The translations under genes were made by a program, and so were the position numbers. This document shows positions 21,937 to 33,696 of a stretch of 64,000 nucleotides of DNA, piece by piece; the stretch's first letter is position 1; each line of letters begins with the position of its first letter. Source of the stretch: Salvia splendens (Eukaryota > Streptophyta > Magnoliopsida > Lamiales > Lamiaceae); the NCBI RefSeq assembly GCF_004379255.2, contig NC_056052.1:16400589-16464588 (forward strand). Direction: 5' to 3'. The notes beneath the pieces were generated by a model. It ran no database searches and was not told the origin of the DNA. It saw nothing but the letters and a program-made list of their open reading frames with translations.

Positions 21937-22220
21937 CTCCCTTCGTCCACAAAAAATAATCTCTTTTGTGGACGGCATATGTTTTATTTAGAAATTTAAT
22001 AAAGTAAGAGAGAATGAGAAAAGTAGGTAAGGTCAGAGAGATATCGAGAAAAAGTAAGTAAAGTAATAGAGATATAAAGAAAAAGTAGGTAAAGTATGAG
22101 AAGGATAAGAAAAAATGGAAAAAGTAGAAGAGAGACTTTGCCATTTATAGAAAGAGACTATTTTTTATAGACATTCCAAAATGACAAAATGATACTACTA
22201 TTTTTCACTGACTATGGGAG
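21937..22220. mobile_element. Stowaway-like MITE
   Basis: The left end ctcccttcgtccac and right end cactgactatgggag are a diverged inverted pair flanked by TA. The interior has tandem agtaagtaaagta-type units. Confidence 0.7.
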
Positions 22221-22449
22221 TATATTTTGCTTTCCCATCTGTCTAAATTGTCGTTATGTTAAAATCTTTATTTATTAAATCATCAAGGTCTTTCAAACAC
22301 ACAAATTTCTATACTATGAAAAGAAAATAAAAAGCTTATTAATAGAAGTATAACATGACCTATATACTCTTGTCAACCAACACCAATAATTAATTAGATA
22401 TATTCACGGGTTATTATATTCGAGGGCTTGTTTGATACTATCCCAGAAA

Positions 22450-22569
22450 ATGGCTCATTTTCGCTCCATATTTTTCATCACCACTGCTTTACTGTTTATT
22501 TTGGCCATGAAGATTTCACAAATCTATAATTTTTGGGTATGGATTTTCACTACTCCCTCCGTCCATAAT
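22450..22569 (+). other. Short ORF with a signal-peptide-like start, running into a MITE
   Basis: From the ATG at 22450 the reading gives MAHFRSIFFITTALLFILAM followed by a polar stretch. The first 20 residues have the basic-hydrophobic pattern of a secretion signal or membrane anchor. After about 33 codons the frame enters the MITE at 22553 and stops. It could be the start of a small secreted-peptide gene broken by the insertion, or chance. I do not recognise a family. Confidence 0.25.
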
Positions 22570-22661
22570 TAATGGTACCTTTTTAACTTGGCATGGATTT
22601 TAAGAAATATAGTAGAAAGTGGGTTGAAAAAGTTAATGAAATATGAGTTCAACTTTATATA

Positions 22662-24420
22662 CACCGTCCCATAGTAATAGGTCATATTTCTTTTTTCGTC
22701 CGTCTCATACAAATAGTCTGTATCCATTTATAGCAAAATTTTTCTCTTTCTTTTACTTTATTATTTATGGGTCCCATGAAAGAGTAGGTTTATGCAGGGT
22801 CGTGTAATCAACTAATCAGGAGGAGACTTCCAACCTGGTCGTGTCGCTGGCACGACAACCTAAAGCTTGGTATCAACAATTTCCTCAACCCATTTCTACT
22901 GGCTAGTATAGCGGAGCAAGGGACGAATCCCACATAGATGGATGAGTGCGAAATGTGATTGTGGTGATAATCTGGAAGGGTTAGTTAGCTACCACGCTTT
23001 GGGTTGAGGTTTTCCTAGACACTAACTTAAAAGTGACATGCACTCTACTGACTGGTGAGACGGTCTCATATCGGGATAAGGTCGTGTACGTGAAAGAAAA
23101 GGATTATTATACTTGAGTGCATGTGAAAAGTAAAAGTTTACTAAAAATGGTTAGACAATGACTGAAACGAATAACCTATCGAATTGACTGATGGACTGCC
23201 GGATTTGCAGAAAGGACTGACATAAGCAAAGGACAAAAAGTAAAGTGGCTGAAAAAGCATAAAGTGAACCACAAATCAGATCTGGTTGTTGTTTTCTCCA
23301 ACAAGTATGCACATACAGCAGATAAACACAGACTCCATGAACAATAACTCAAACAACATCTTCCATAACATTTAGATTCAAAATTAAAAGCTAAATCGAG
23401 AAGATTATAACCGATAATCCCAAATTAAACAAACTGACTAACATGCAAGGTGGCGACACCTACGTAATCACAGATCTCATGCATCAAACTTCAATTCGAA
23501 CGATCAATCACTTGGAATTTCACTTAATCTTTTCAGATCTAAAACTACTCAAGAATATTCATGCATCAAACACTTGGAAATTACGCTAACTACTGGATCT
23601 AACTAATCTAGGCACAAAGAAACACGATTGCAACCGAAAGATAAACAAAAGCAAACTTCCATTTCATAGGAACTGAATATCAAAACACAATACTTCGAAA
23701 ACATAGCAGAAATGCAGATTAAACAATAGATCCAACGGAAATAACAAAACAAGAGTTTAAACTACGAAAGCAAGTAAAGATTGTTTTGCCCCTTGAGCGA
23801 TAAAACGGTATTCTAGCGAATTCAACGGCTGGATGAGGTGGTGGTGAACTCTCCCTGGCGGGATACCGAGGTCTTCAAGTGATCATGACTGATGGCGAGG
23901 AACGAGAAGTGTCGGAGCTAGTCTCCGCAATGGACTTGGGGTTTCCGAGTGCGGTTTCTAATATGTGAGTTGGTGTGTCTTCGTATGTGTGTCTTCCTTC
24001 ATGTGACTTTCTATTTATAGGGTGGCTTGCCCTAAAAATTAGGGTTGTTCTTCCTTGTACATTGTTGCTTTTGCCCCCTTAAGTAGTTGATCGTTTTCTA
24101 GCAATCCTCCCTTCTCCATCTCGAGCCTTTTGGCATGCATCCTGATCAGTATTGCACCATTCTGGCGTCCTTTTCACTTGAGTCTCCCGGTTATTCTCCT
24201 GCTGACTTGTACCATTTCCTGCACACTTAAGCAACCTTTCTTGCAAATAATGCACGTTAAGCTCATCATACTGACCAGTAACCAATGCCTAGAATGCGAC
24301 TTATCATCCCACTATCCACTACACAATTTCAACACTTTTTGTCATTCTCTCTTACTTTACCAATTATGCATTAAAACTCGTGTCAATATCAAATGGTGTA
24401 TTTCTATGGGACAGAAGGAG
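22662..24420. mobile_element. Middle MITE of the nest
   Basis: The left part (from ccgtcccatagtaataggtc) and right part (to ttctatgggacagaaggag) belong to one MITE with TA flanks. Its arms carry the same ctctcttactttacca tract as other copies. It is interrupted by the solo LTR at 22777-24306. Confidence 0.82.
22777..24306 (-). repeat. Solo Athila-type LTR
   Basis: The 1530-bp segment is bounded by the perfect 5-bp duplication tccca (22772-22776 and 24307-24311). In plus orientation it starts TGAAAGAG and ends GACTTATCA, so the minus strand reads TGATAAGTC...CTTTCA. It matches the LTRs at 58185-59671 and 52770-54229 in ends, length and internal blocks such as tagttagctaccacgct and tgaccagtaacca. 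A TATA-like tatttatagg on the complement near 24010 marks the LTR promoter. No internal domain is present, so it is a solo LTR. Confidence 0.92.
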
Positions 24421-24555
24421 TAATAAAATATAAGTATAATAAATTAGTGGAATGTGAGGTCTATTACCAAAAGTAGTAAAAAGTAAGAGTGTCAATTAAT
24501 TAATGTGTACGGACGAAAATGAAAATTATTGTCAATTAATCGTGGACGGAGTGAG

Positions 24556-25332
24556 TATTATTTTGGTCATGACAGATTGGGTTGACAAAACGTGTCTGTC
24601 GCATCACATGACAGATTTGAACAACCAAAATGTCGTCTTCGTTGATTTGTGATTTTATTTCGATTACATGTTTGCCGATATGAGAATGGGAAAATCAGTA
24701 GTTGGAATCGAATAGGAAATAACTTCTTATGTAAGGCGGACTCTCAAAGACGAAGCTGCAATTGATGAAAATCCACATTAATTCGAAGAAAGCAACCAAT
24801 TAATTCAAGCAAAATACTTGTCAGTTTCTTGAAGAAGATCAGAATCTAGTGTAAAGAATTTGAAGAAGGGGACGCAGCTAAGATTTTCTTCTTCTTTTTC
24901 AAATTTTATGGTTTAAGATTTTGATTTTAATGTGAGTGTGACGAAGTTTGGGTTGTACGTTGTAAGTGTATGTGATATTTGATAGGGTTTTTGTGCTGCT
25001 TATAAGGAAATATAGATGTAGTTGAGGATGAATTATGAATCAAATTTGAATTCTGGTTTAAATTGGTACTTTCTTAGTTTGGTCTTGTTCTTGGTCTGTT
25101 CATTTTATTTGTCTGTTGAGTGAACTACGGTGGAAATTTTCTCCAAAAGAGAGGGCGTGTTATTGGGTATAAATAAGATATTGGGAATAAGTAAAGGGTA
25201 AATATGTAATCTTGAATGACACATCATGTTCTGGGCTTAATTTTAACAAACATACAAGCAAGAGAATAGTTTCAGCACATTTCTAATCAATTATCTTGAT
25301 TATTTTCTTAGTACTCATTTTCTTGACGTGGG
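24556..25332. other. Spacer, no supported gene
   Basis: Moderately AT-rich sequence without a convincing ORF. Some stretches (24700-24990) look like degenerate leader sequence, but nothing could be assigned. Confidence 0.55.
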
Positions 25333-27990
25333 TAGTGTTGCCCACGGTTCGAAAACCGGCGGTTCTGGTTTCGAACCGCCGGTTCCGGTTTGGTCGAAGG
25401 CGGAACCGGAACCGGACCGTGAGGCTATTTCACGGTTCCGGTTCCGGTTTGAAAACCGGCGGTTTCGCGGTTCGATTTTTTTATTAATTTGAAATTTGGA
25501 TTTATACAATAAATTGGAACAAGACAATGTATAATTCAAATAGAAATAAGACGAATAAGGAGAAAATGATATCAATTTTATTGAATTTGAGTTGTAACGG
25601 ACAACGATACATTACAATTTACAATACATATACAAGTATACAATATACAACAATGTAATATAATTTACAAATGTCGTCGGACTCGGAACGTAAATAAAAA
25701 AAACATGAAATGGGGAGAAAAAATTTGAAAACGGTTTGAGCTCAACTTAAACTTTCAAATTTAAACTTTTCTAATTTAAGTTGAGTTGCCTACGTATCCA
25801 TAATTTTATTGAGGAATCAAAGCCCACGTAGTTCTCTTACCTTGCTTACCTTTTTGGTCGGCCGTGTTCGCCATTCACCGCCCCCCCTCCCCCCGTCATT
25901 GCTATTGTTGAGTGCTCGCGCTTCTGACCTCGTCATCGCCATCGGAGGAAAATTCTTCGCCATCACTCTCTACACGGAAGTCGAAATCCGGCTCTTGTGC
26001 TCTCATGTCCGTCTTTGCCCAATCATCAAGTAACATAGTGGCTTCCATGTTCTTGGCGGAGAGATTGCTCCTTTTGTCGTCTAGGACACAACCGCCGACA
26101 CTAAAAGCTTGCTCAACGGCGACGGTAGAAGCGGGAACGGCGAAAATCTCCTTAGCCATGATGGAGAGTATCTGAAACTCTTTGTCATGTGTTCCCCACC
26201 AATTAAGGACGTCAATTTGTTGAGTAGCAGGACCTGCATCTTGAAAAATAGAGCGCGATTCCAAATATATATCTAACTCACTAGTCGCTCTAGTCCTATT
26301 GGTTGTAGTACCGTATAGACAATTGTGATACTATGTCAGGATCAATCATGACATTGCTAAAATTCCCTCCACCAAAATCAAATGTGGAAGGACTAGGAGG
26401 AGCACGTACCTGGTGAGCGGTGTTTTACCGCATTTCATATTCCGCGTAGAGAGAACGAAGTGCACTATCTAACCTTAGTTTGATTTCATCAACATCCGGA
26501 ATACTTAGTTCGAAGCATTCTCCTCTTGTCAAGCCCATTTCGCGAAGTTGAGAAAAATCCAAATCGTGCAAACAACCATAGTACATGTCTAAAATTTTAA
26601 AAACACCATGCAACTTCCACTTTGGATCCAAGCATTTTGCAATCAAAAACACATTTGGAATACGGGCAAAATATTTTAACCATTTTTCAACCATGTAAAA
26701 CAAAATAGCCTTCAACTCAATGAATTGAGTATTTTTTACACATGTCTTAAAACCAATTGCCACATACATGCAATGCTCCAAAACGCGCACAGAAGTAGGA
26801 TAATAAACATCGGATAACTCAACAGTGACATTTTTGAAAGCGCGGAATAATCGAAACAAATCCATGCTGTGGTTTCAACAAGCGGGTATCAAAAGTAAAT
26901 CAGAAGGAACATGAAGGCAAGTTCTAAAAAAATCACATAAATATTCAATGTGGTTCAAAGTCGACTCCAACATATCATACTTCGAGTTCCAACGAGTTGA
27001 AACATCCAAACGAAAGTTGGTGTACCTGCATTGCTTGCTATGACAATATTTCTTCCAAGCTCCACCAATAGGAGCTTTGTTATGAATCAACTTCACAGCA
27101 GTTCTAATAGGATCAATATACTTTTACCACAAATCGATCGCATCTTGAACACACAAATTCAAAATATGGGCAATACATCGCACATGAAAATATTTGCCAT
27201 CAATAAAGGAGAACATGCACTGATTAGTTCATCTATACTAGCAGTGTTAGCGCTAGCATTGTCAAAACCAATGGAAAAAATTTTATTAATCAATTGAAAT
27301 TCATTCGAAACTTGAATGATCAATTGAGCAATTTCTTGTGTAGTGTGTGGTGCGGGAAATTCACGAAATGCAGTCAAACGTTTGTTTAAAGTCCAACTGT
27401 GATCAACGAATGCACAGTAATGCTCATATACGAATTTTTGCAAAAACAATCAGTCCACACATCAGAGCAAATAGAAACTTTATGCCCTAAGTTAACAATA
27501 AACGTACCTAATTGCGCTTTCTTTTCCATGCATTGTCTAACAACAGCTCGAGTCATAGAAGTTCGACTCAATTTTCTTGCAGCGGCATTATAAACTTGTC
27601 GCATACTTAACTCAAAAGCATCGTTATCAAAAGCATTGAATGGAAAATGTTTCATAACGACAAATCTAGACATCACATTAAGAGCATTTTTGTGATCATA
27701 TTTCAAAAGAGTATTGCTACACATACCTGAAGTTTGGGATGAACCCGTCCCACTCTCGGTCCCGACTACATGTAGAAAGTTGAGTTGAGTTTGGGTTGGA
27801 GCTATACCAAACTCGACCGGATGCACTTTCTCCATGTGACGGGTAAATGTACCGTATCCTCCACCCTTTCGGAATGTGTATACGTTTTCGCAATAGTTGC
27901 AATACACATTATAAGTGTCAGGATCGTTACTATCTTGTACCTTCTTGAAATGTTTCACCATGATGTTGAGCATAATTAACTGAAATTGAT
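25333..27990 (-). mobile_element. hAT transposon, one end missing
   Basis: The left end (25333-25475) is a dense array of accggcggtt/aaccgccggt units in both orientations, a hAT-type subterminal repeat region. A decayed hAT transposase follows on the minus strand. No matching terminal array is seen to the right of 27973, so the transposase 5' side appears truncated. Confidence 0.8.
25902..27973 (-). pseudogene. Decayed hAT (Ac/RICESLEEPER-like) transposase
   Basis: Pieces in different frames keep the family order. 27973-27386 has a BED-type zinc finger (CNYC...RHMEKVHP) and the first catalytic Asp region (ICSDVWTD). 27449-27159 includes GFDNASANTASI with the second Asp. 27096-26875 has the DVSTRWNSKYDML block. 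26865-26425 is the linking helical region. 26264-25902 holds the hAT C-terminal dimerisation block (LNWWG...FPVPAST-like text, here FAVPASTVAVEQAFSVGG). Stops and frameshifts separate all of them, so it cannot encode an active transposase. Confidence 0.9.
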
Positions 27991-28252
27991 TTCAATAAAT
28001 ACGTTTTTGATATTTAGTGTAGTTTAATTTCTTTACTTAAGTGGAGAGGTTATATTGGAAATAACTTTTATTTCCATAAAATAAGATCCACTTGTCAATT
28101 TTTTAATAGTGTATTATGTAATGTAGTATACAATGCATGAGGTGATCCCTTCCGGGTATCTTGCCTCTTATCCCACTAAAATTAGATGGAGATGGATTAT
28201 TTATCACTATAAAACTATGCTATCATTATTTCGAAGGGATCATATTTACATA

Positions 28253-28480
28253 CTCCACAAAGACATACGGACTCCGATCCCAATTAAATATCCCATATTT
28301 AACATGTGCGGATTTTAAGAAATTATTGACTTTTATAAAAAAAAACTAGATGGAAAAAGTTAGTAGAACGTGAATTCCATTTTTATATATTAGTTTTATG
28401 ATAATTGTGAATAGAATGGATTAGTGAAATATAAGATACATTTATTAAAAGTAGTAAAAATAAAATGAGACATTTATTGT
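28253..28480. mobile_element. Diverged MITE-like segment
   Basis: The left part (tactccacaaagacatacgg) and the right part (gttgaccgtccaaataa) have the internal layout of the local Stowaway-like family (ttttaagaaat...gttagtagaacgtga...agtagtaaaaat). The ends are poorly conserved. Confidence 0.45.
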
Positions 28481-28689
28481 TGACCGTCCAAATAAAAAAA
28501 TATGGGACAAATTTCAATAGAAAATTTTTAGAAAAATAAACAAATAAAAAGACCCTCGTATTTTCGATCAAAGCTGGCAGAAAATAACAACAAATCGACT
28601 ACATGCACAACTAAGCATATAAGGCAAAAATATATCAATATCACAAAATAAAAGTTCCAAAAATTAAAACCGATCAGTTCCTGTTGGTT

Positions 28690-28887
28690 ATGTTTGTTTT
28701 GTGAAAAATATAATAAATAGTTAAAAAGTGGAGAGAAAGTAAAGTAAGATAGGATAATATAGAAGAGAGTTGTATCTACATTATTCTCTTCCTTACTTTA
28801 CTCTCTCTCCACTCTAACTATTTATTATCATTTTCGCAAAACAACGGTCGAAAAGAATCGCCTCACTTGTAGTGGGACGAAGGGAGT
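28690..28887. mobile_element. Hairpin MITE, left end degraded
   Basis: The inner arms (aataaatagttaaaaagtgg...agtaaagtaag and cttactttact...ccactctaactatttatt) form a long foldback. The right end is gtgggacgaagggag. The same family recurs at 40970-41170. Confidence 0.78.
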
Positions 28888-29232
28888 AGTATACACCAAA
28901 TATTTCAGCTATAATCAACTCAAGAATTCATGGACGCCTTTTGTAGCCATTTTCACTAGAATCATTTTAACCAACTGCATATATGAAGAGCTAGGAGAAA
29001 AACTAGTGAAATTAAAATGTATCGAAATCACAAACGCATTACGCATGGTTAAAAATGTACATAGTGATCGATGATGACAACGGTAGTGTTTTTAATGGTT
29101 ATGAGTCGGACGGCATACAATTTTCTTTGCATAGGGCGTTCGTATAGAGGGAACCTTTCTCTCACTGTGATCATGGATTTGGGTCACTCCCTTCCCTCTC
29201 TCTCCCATCATTGAGAGTCATCATCTTTTCCG

Positions 29233-31843
29233 CTTACTCCTGTATCAAGGTATAGCATCAGAGGCAAACACAGTCGAATCAGTCTATTGGTTAACAATAT
29301 GTGTCGTGGAATAAGTACCTCAGATGGACCATTTGAGGATGTAGCATCAGATATTCGTGCTTCGGATTTCTCATTTGAGTATCTGACAGATGATTCCATA
29401 GTTTTATCATATTGGCATTGAGGTATGATAGGTTATAATTTGGGGGTATATAATTATAATGTACTTTGCTTTAACCCTTACGTTGACAATATTGTGACCC
29501 AAATGAGCTCCACGCAATCAACCCACAGAAGCCTTTGTTCGACAGGGATCACACCGTAGGTAATGAGATGAGCAAAGGGCCAAAGCTTCCATCCCGCCTG
29601 AAAATGAAAGGTTGTGTTGAAATGCAGAGAACAAATATGCATATTGTAGCAATACAAAATGAGATTGATCTTAGGCTGATTGAGAAAATCGTGAGACAAA
29701 TATTCCAAAAGATGAAAAAAATTCAAAAAGTTATGAATTTTTTTAACCACATTACCATCAAAGGATAATATCAATCAACATCACCAAAGGACTTTGGAAG
29801 AAGAAATTAGCATTTAGTTGTAATAGTTCTTATATTATATCATAGCAGTAATGGTAATAATGAAAATAAATAATATAATAATGATCTGTTCTCTATTATT
29901 ACGAAATTCATAAACTGTATATAGTAAATGAAATATTAGAACTGGGCAATTCTGCTTCAATCATATGTTACAAATCCTTAACTACAAAAATGAAAGAGAT
30001 TGATCACACAGCTTCATCAAAATATTTACTCATTGATCTCATTAACCACCATCAAAGATCATCAACAATGATATGAAACTGGATATGCAAACTCTACGAC
30101 AACAGTCATAGAATTACGAATAAGTTTGAAGAAGAGAGTTCTTACCGTCAACATGGGCCAGAATGTAGCTCTCAGCTCTCTAAACACGGTGACAGGGGAC
30201 TCGAAACGTAAGAAGCCTAAAAGTGTGTAATAGATGCTATTCCAAACTGCAGACCATAACGTCTGATCAAAGACAACTTTCGCAGGAACCACCCACCAGT
30301 CATGAAAAGGAAACAAAGCCTGGACGAGAACAAATTATTTAGATGTTAAGTATGTTGAGTCACAAGTAATTAACAAGAACAACGAAAGGAGAAGATATAG
30401 AACCAGAAGATTAATTACCTCGCAAAACTGATAGTAATAATGAGAAAGTGATCCGTGCAGCGTAAATCCCAGCAGACCAGACCGGAACATGCGTGCACGA
30501 TCAAAATCAAAAATCGGCTTCCCTTCATAGCACTAAATGTCAAACAAACAAATGAATAATCCATATACAAACACTAATATTGTATACACATATTACATCA
30601 GTAAATCGGCTTACTTGTGCAATCCAATCCCCGACAGAGTAAACCACTCCACTTATTACCATTTTTGCCAAGACTGGGTTTGTTTTAAGGGCTTCCTCGT
30701 AAGCACTCCAGTTGTGCTGAGGCGCATATCTCACTATCTCAAAAAGTGTCCATCCCTTCGTAAACAGAACAAATTAGTTCTATGTTATATGATTATATAT
30801 CTAATGCAAAAGCAGTCACACATAATGAAAAAGTTAGCTCTAGCGTGATGATGTTGCTGAAAAAAAAACGAGTCACAAGGACAACTGTCAATCAGGTTTG
30901 CAAAACTATCATAAACCAACACTTCTAAAGCGTACAACTTAGCAGAAAACATATATAAAAAATACCCTAGAACTAACTTATTTACCACACAAGTTCGAGA
31001 CGCTTCACGATTGTCCAAATTTTATACTCCATTTGGAAAAGACATGAAGAATCAGCAAAATAATAGAGAGATGTGAGAAAATAGGCAAACAACAATAAGG
31101 CTGCATATATGATGGCCAATATATCACCGCAAATCCATGAAAATGCAAAGATTACAACAAAAAGCAAAGCATAACTAGCTCATAATTCTCATAAGAATAC
31201 AAACAAGGAACTGCAGTCTCCAATTCTGCATCCACTTCCACATAAAGACCATATTTTTATCAGCACCCCCAATTTCAATATGCTACAAAACTCAAAAATA
31301 GGGTTCATCAATCCCCAAACAAGATTTACTGGTTCTTAAAATCACAATTAAAATTCAATTAGATAATGAATCGAAACTCACATGCCAGTAATCATGATCA
31401 ATAGTGAGCAACTTTGTTATAGCGAAAGAGCCAGCAGATAGCACAATAGTAGCATTAATCGCCCGGTCAATCTGCCTCTGGATTTCCTCCTCGCTATTCC
31501 CATTGCCGGATTCAGGAACAGCGACGCAGGAAGTGGCGGACAAGAGCCCTGCGGCGCCCTCGAAAGACAGCCTCTCGCTACTGAAACCCGCAATCACCTG
31601 ATCGACAGGGGACGGATCGGCTGCTCTCTCGGAGAAAACGACGCCGTCCGGGTGGTCAACTATGTCTTCGCTCTGCACGGGTAAGACGTCGAATTCGTTG
31701 GGCAGTGAGCTCACCAGCTGCAGGGGCTGCTTCTTGAGCTTGATGGTGGGTAGGGGTTTGAAGAGAGGGGAGGGTTTGTTTGGATTGGGTTTGGATTTGG
31801 CGATAGAAAGGAATGCTTGCGGCATGACGGCAGCGGTGGCCAT
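29233..31843 (-). CDS. Mpv17/PMP22-family membrane protein, probably plastid-targeted
   Basis: Coding exons on the minus strand are 31843-31382, 30755-30615, 30532-30419, 30319-30146, 29597-29482, 29382-29319 and 29238-29233. All junctions are GT-AG and the frame holds throughout, giving about 358 residues. Residues 1-70 are basic and serine-poor but transit-like. The Mpv17/PMP22 region is C-terminal: TNPVLAKMVISGVVYSVGDW, ARMFRSGLLGFTLHGSLSHY, the WWVVPAKVVFDQT block and the signature WPFAHLITYGVIPVEQRLLW. The family forms small inner-organelle membrane channels or pores. From memory the architecture matches Arabidopsis At1g52870. The last exon of two codons (GAG TAA) is inferred; without that splice the protein would end 37 residues later at a stop near 29208. 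An in-frame ATG at 31996 exists but sits before a TTCTC repeat, so 31843 is preferred. Confidence 0.92.
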
Positions 31844-31877
31844 TGCGGTGAGTGGCCTTGCGCCGGCGATGTGAGAG

Positions 31878-31930
31878 AGAGAGATAGTCTCTCTCTTCTC
31901 TTCTCTTCTCTTCTCTTCTCTTCTCTTCTT
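31878..31930 (-). repeat. TTCTC microsatellite in the Mpv17 leader
   Basis: About 50 bases of tctct/ttctc units lie just upstream of the start codon and on the transcribed strand read as purine-rich GAGAA repeats. Pyrimidine/purine patches of this type are common near plant start sites. Confidence 0.75.
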
Positions 31931-32079
31931 TAACGTGTGATGGATTTGAAGTGGTTCAACGAGTATATTCTGAAGATGTCTTGGTGGGGTCAGCATAGAA
32001 AATTGTTGATTGGGATATTTTGTCGTTTTAGTTTAATTGTTTATAAATAATGAACTGCATGGAAATTTTGATTTTACAG

Positions 32080-33300
32080 CACTCGCAATAAGGGCACGGA
32101 TCGGCGCCTATTGCAGATTGGCGGCGATCGTCGAACGCCGCCCCGCGTTGGCAAGTGCGTCAGTGTTCGGATGTATCCCAATAACGACTCCCTGAACACC
32201 GACGAGTCAACATTTCCTAGCGGGTCCCATTCCCCGGCGGTTACCCTCCATTTCAAAGTGGCTACCCTCTCTTTCTTGGCGGCTAAGCTCCGTTCCAAGG
32301 CGGTTTCCCTTCATACACTCTGTACGCCGGTGCCGGCATACCGCTCATCCTCCTCTTACATTACAGGGACAATGTCTATCAGCCCAATATGGACAGAATC
32401 GTTAACGCTGTCTTGGCGACCAATCCTCTCTTCAGTACCGACGAGCTCTCGCCGTCGAACTTAGATCTTTCTCCTCTGAGAGGATCCTTAGCCTAGGGGG
32501 AGGGGGAAGGTAATGACGGGCAAGCCGTCTCAGCCCGAGGGTCGGTCGAAGAGGATGAACTACACTCCGCATGAGTCGATTGCTCTCGCGAAGTGTTGGG
32601 TCGACCTGTTCAAGAACCTGATTATGTCGAACATGCAGACACAAGGAGGGTTCTGGGGCGTATCGCGATTAGATTCGCCTCAATGAAGCCTGGTTACGCA
32701 AAGGCCCACAACGCGGACCAGCTCCGCAAACAGTGGGACCGGATAAAGGCCGACATCAACAAATTCCTTGGCATCTACGAGAACAATCTTCGGACGATGA
32801 CCAGCGGCTAGATTATGGATGACGTGAAAGAACCGTCATTGCGGTAGTTCTCCAAATTTTTCCTCAGTTCAAGCATTGGGATAGCTGGCAAATCCTGAAA
32901 GAGGTCCTCAAATTCCAGACGGGGTTGGTATCGAACTCCCCGAAGCAGACGTGGTTTGGGGTCTCCGGAAGCTACAGTAGCAGCCCCGGCAGTGACTTCA
33001 TCGACATTACCGAAGATGCCTGTAAGTTTCCTTCGCCTCCTACCCAGAGGTGTCCAATCGGTGTTAAAGCGGCCAAGCGGAAGGGGAAGGCAGCAGTCAG
33101 CGGGTCATCGAAAGCCCAATCGATGGTGGGGGTATATGATTTGGCAAAAAGCTGTCAAGATCCAACAACAGAGATGTTGTTCGAGCTTATAAGAACATCA
33201 GCTACCGAACCCAACCCAAGAAAAGCAATATGCATCTCTTATCCAAGAGTTGCGGCGCGATTTGGGGATGAGTGACGATGTGGATGAGGGGATGATGGGG
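32080..33300 (+). mobile_element. PIF/Harbinger remnant carrying the Myb-like accessory ORF
   Basis: A terminal-type sequence (cagcactcgcaataaggg) after TTA at 32080 begins the element. The interior to about 33280 matches the second protein of plant Harbinger transposons. No transposase and no matching right end were found. It starts about 240 bp upstream of the Mpv17 ATG, in divergent orientation. Confidence 0.65.
32513..33275 (+). pseudogene. Broken Harbinger ORF1 (Myb/SANT-like, NAM-associated type)
   Basis: From the ATG at 32513 the trihelix-like segment reads YTPHESIALAKCWVDLFKN. The frame then shifts to LRKQWDRIKADINKFLGIYE (32593-32811) with NNLRTMTSG. A third frame near the end gives KQYASLIQELRRDLGM. 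These are conserved blocks of the DNA-binding partner that helps Harbinger transposase enter the nucleus and bind element ends. Stops and shifts between them show decay. Confidence 0.75.
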
Positions 33301-33696
33301 ACGAGTTTATTTCTATGTTTACTTCTTCAATTTATTTGTTTTTTGTTAGTTTATACTCCTCTATCCCAAAGAAAATAAGGATATTGGGGACAACACATTA
33401 ATTAATGAATAATTTGTAAAGTAAGAGAGATGAGCACACATGTAATTAAAATAGTATTAATTTATAGTGTGACCTATATTATTATTATAAGGGCATGTTC
33501 AGTTTACCAGATATGCCATGTTTTGTGGCTAAAATCTGGGCAAAATCATGTGTTCACTATACTAGTTTCAGTTCTCACCGATCTAATATTTGGATGAATC
33601 CCGCATTGTTCCACCAGTAAAGGCATGAACTATATCGGCCAAAAAGCATGGTTTTCAAATCTGGAGTTGGCGGTTGACCAAGAATTGGACACATAA

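Larger units (their letters stand above)
22553..24555. mobile_element. Outer Stowaway-like MITE of a three-layer nest
   Basis: The left end ctccctccgtccataatt and right end aattaatcgtggacggagtgag, set off by TA on both sides, define one MITE now split by later insertions (22662-24420). Its two halves align with the arms of the 18255-18705 copy. Confidence 0.85.

Noticed and set aside
24079..24423. ORFs at the right edge of the nested LTR
   Set aside because: They span the LTR/MITE junction and match non-coding LTR sequence in the other copies.
31844..31996. Upstream in-frame ATG (31996) as the Mpv17 start
   Set aside because: The extra 51 residues are encoded largely by the TTCTC microsatellite and do not look like a transit peptide. 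The ATG at 31843 is the natural start.
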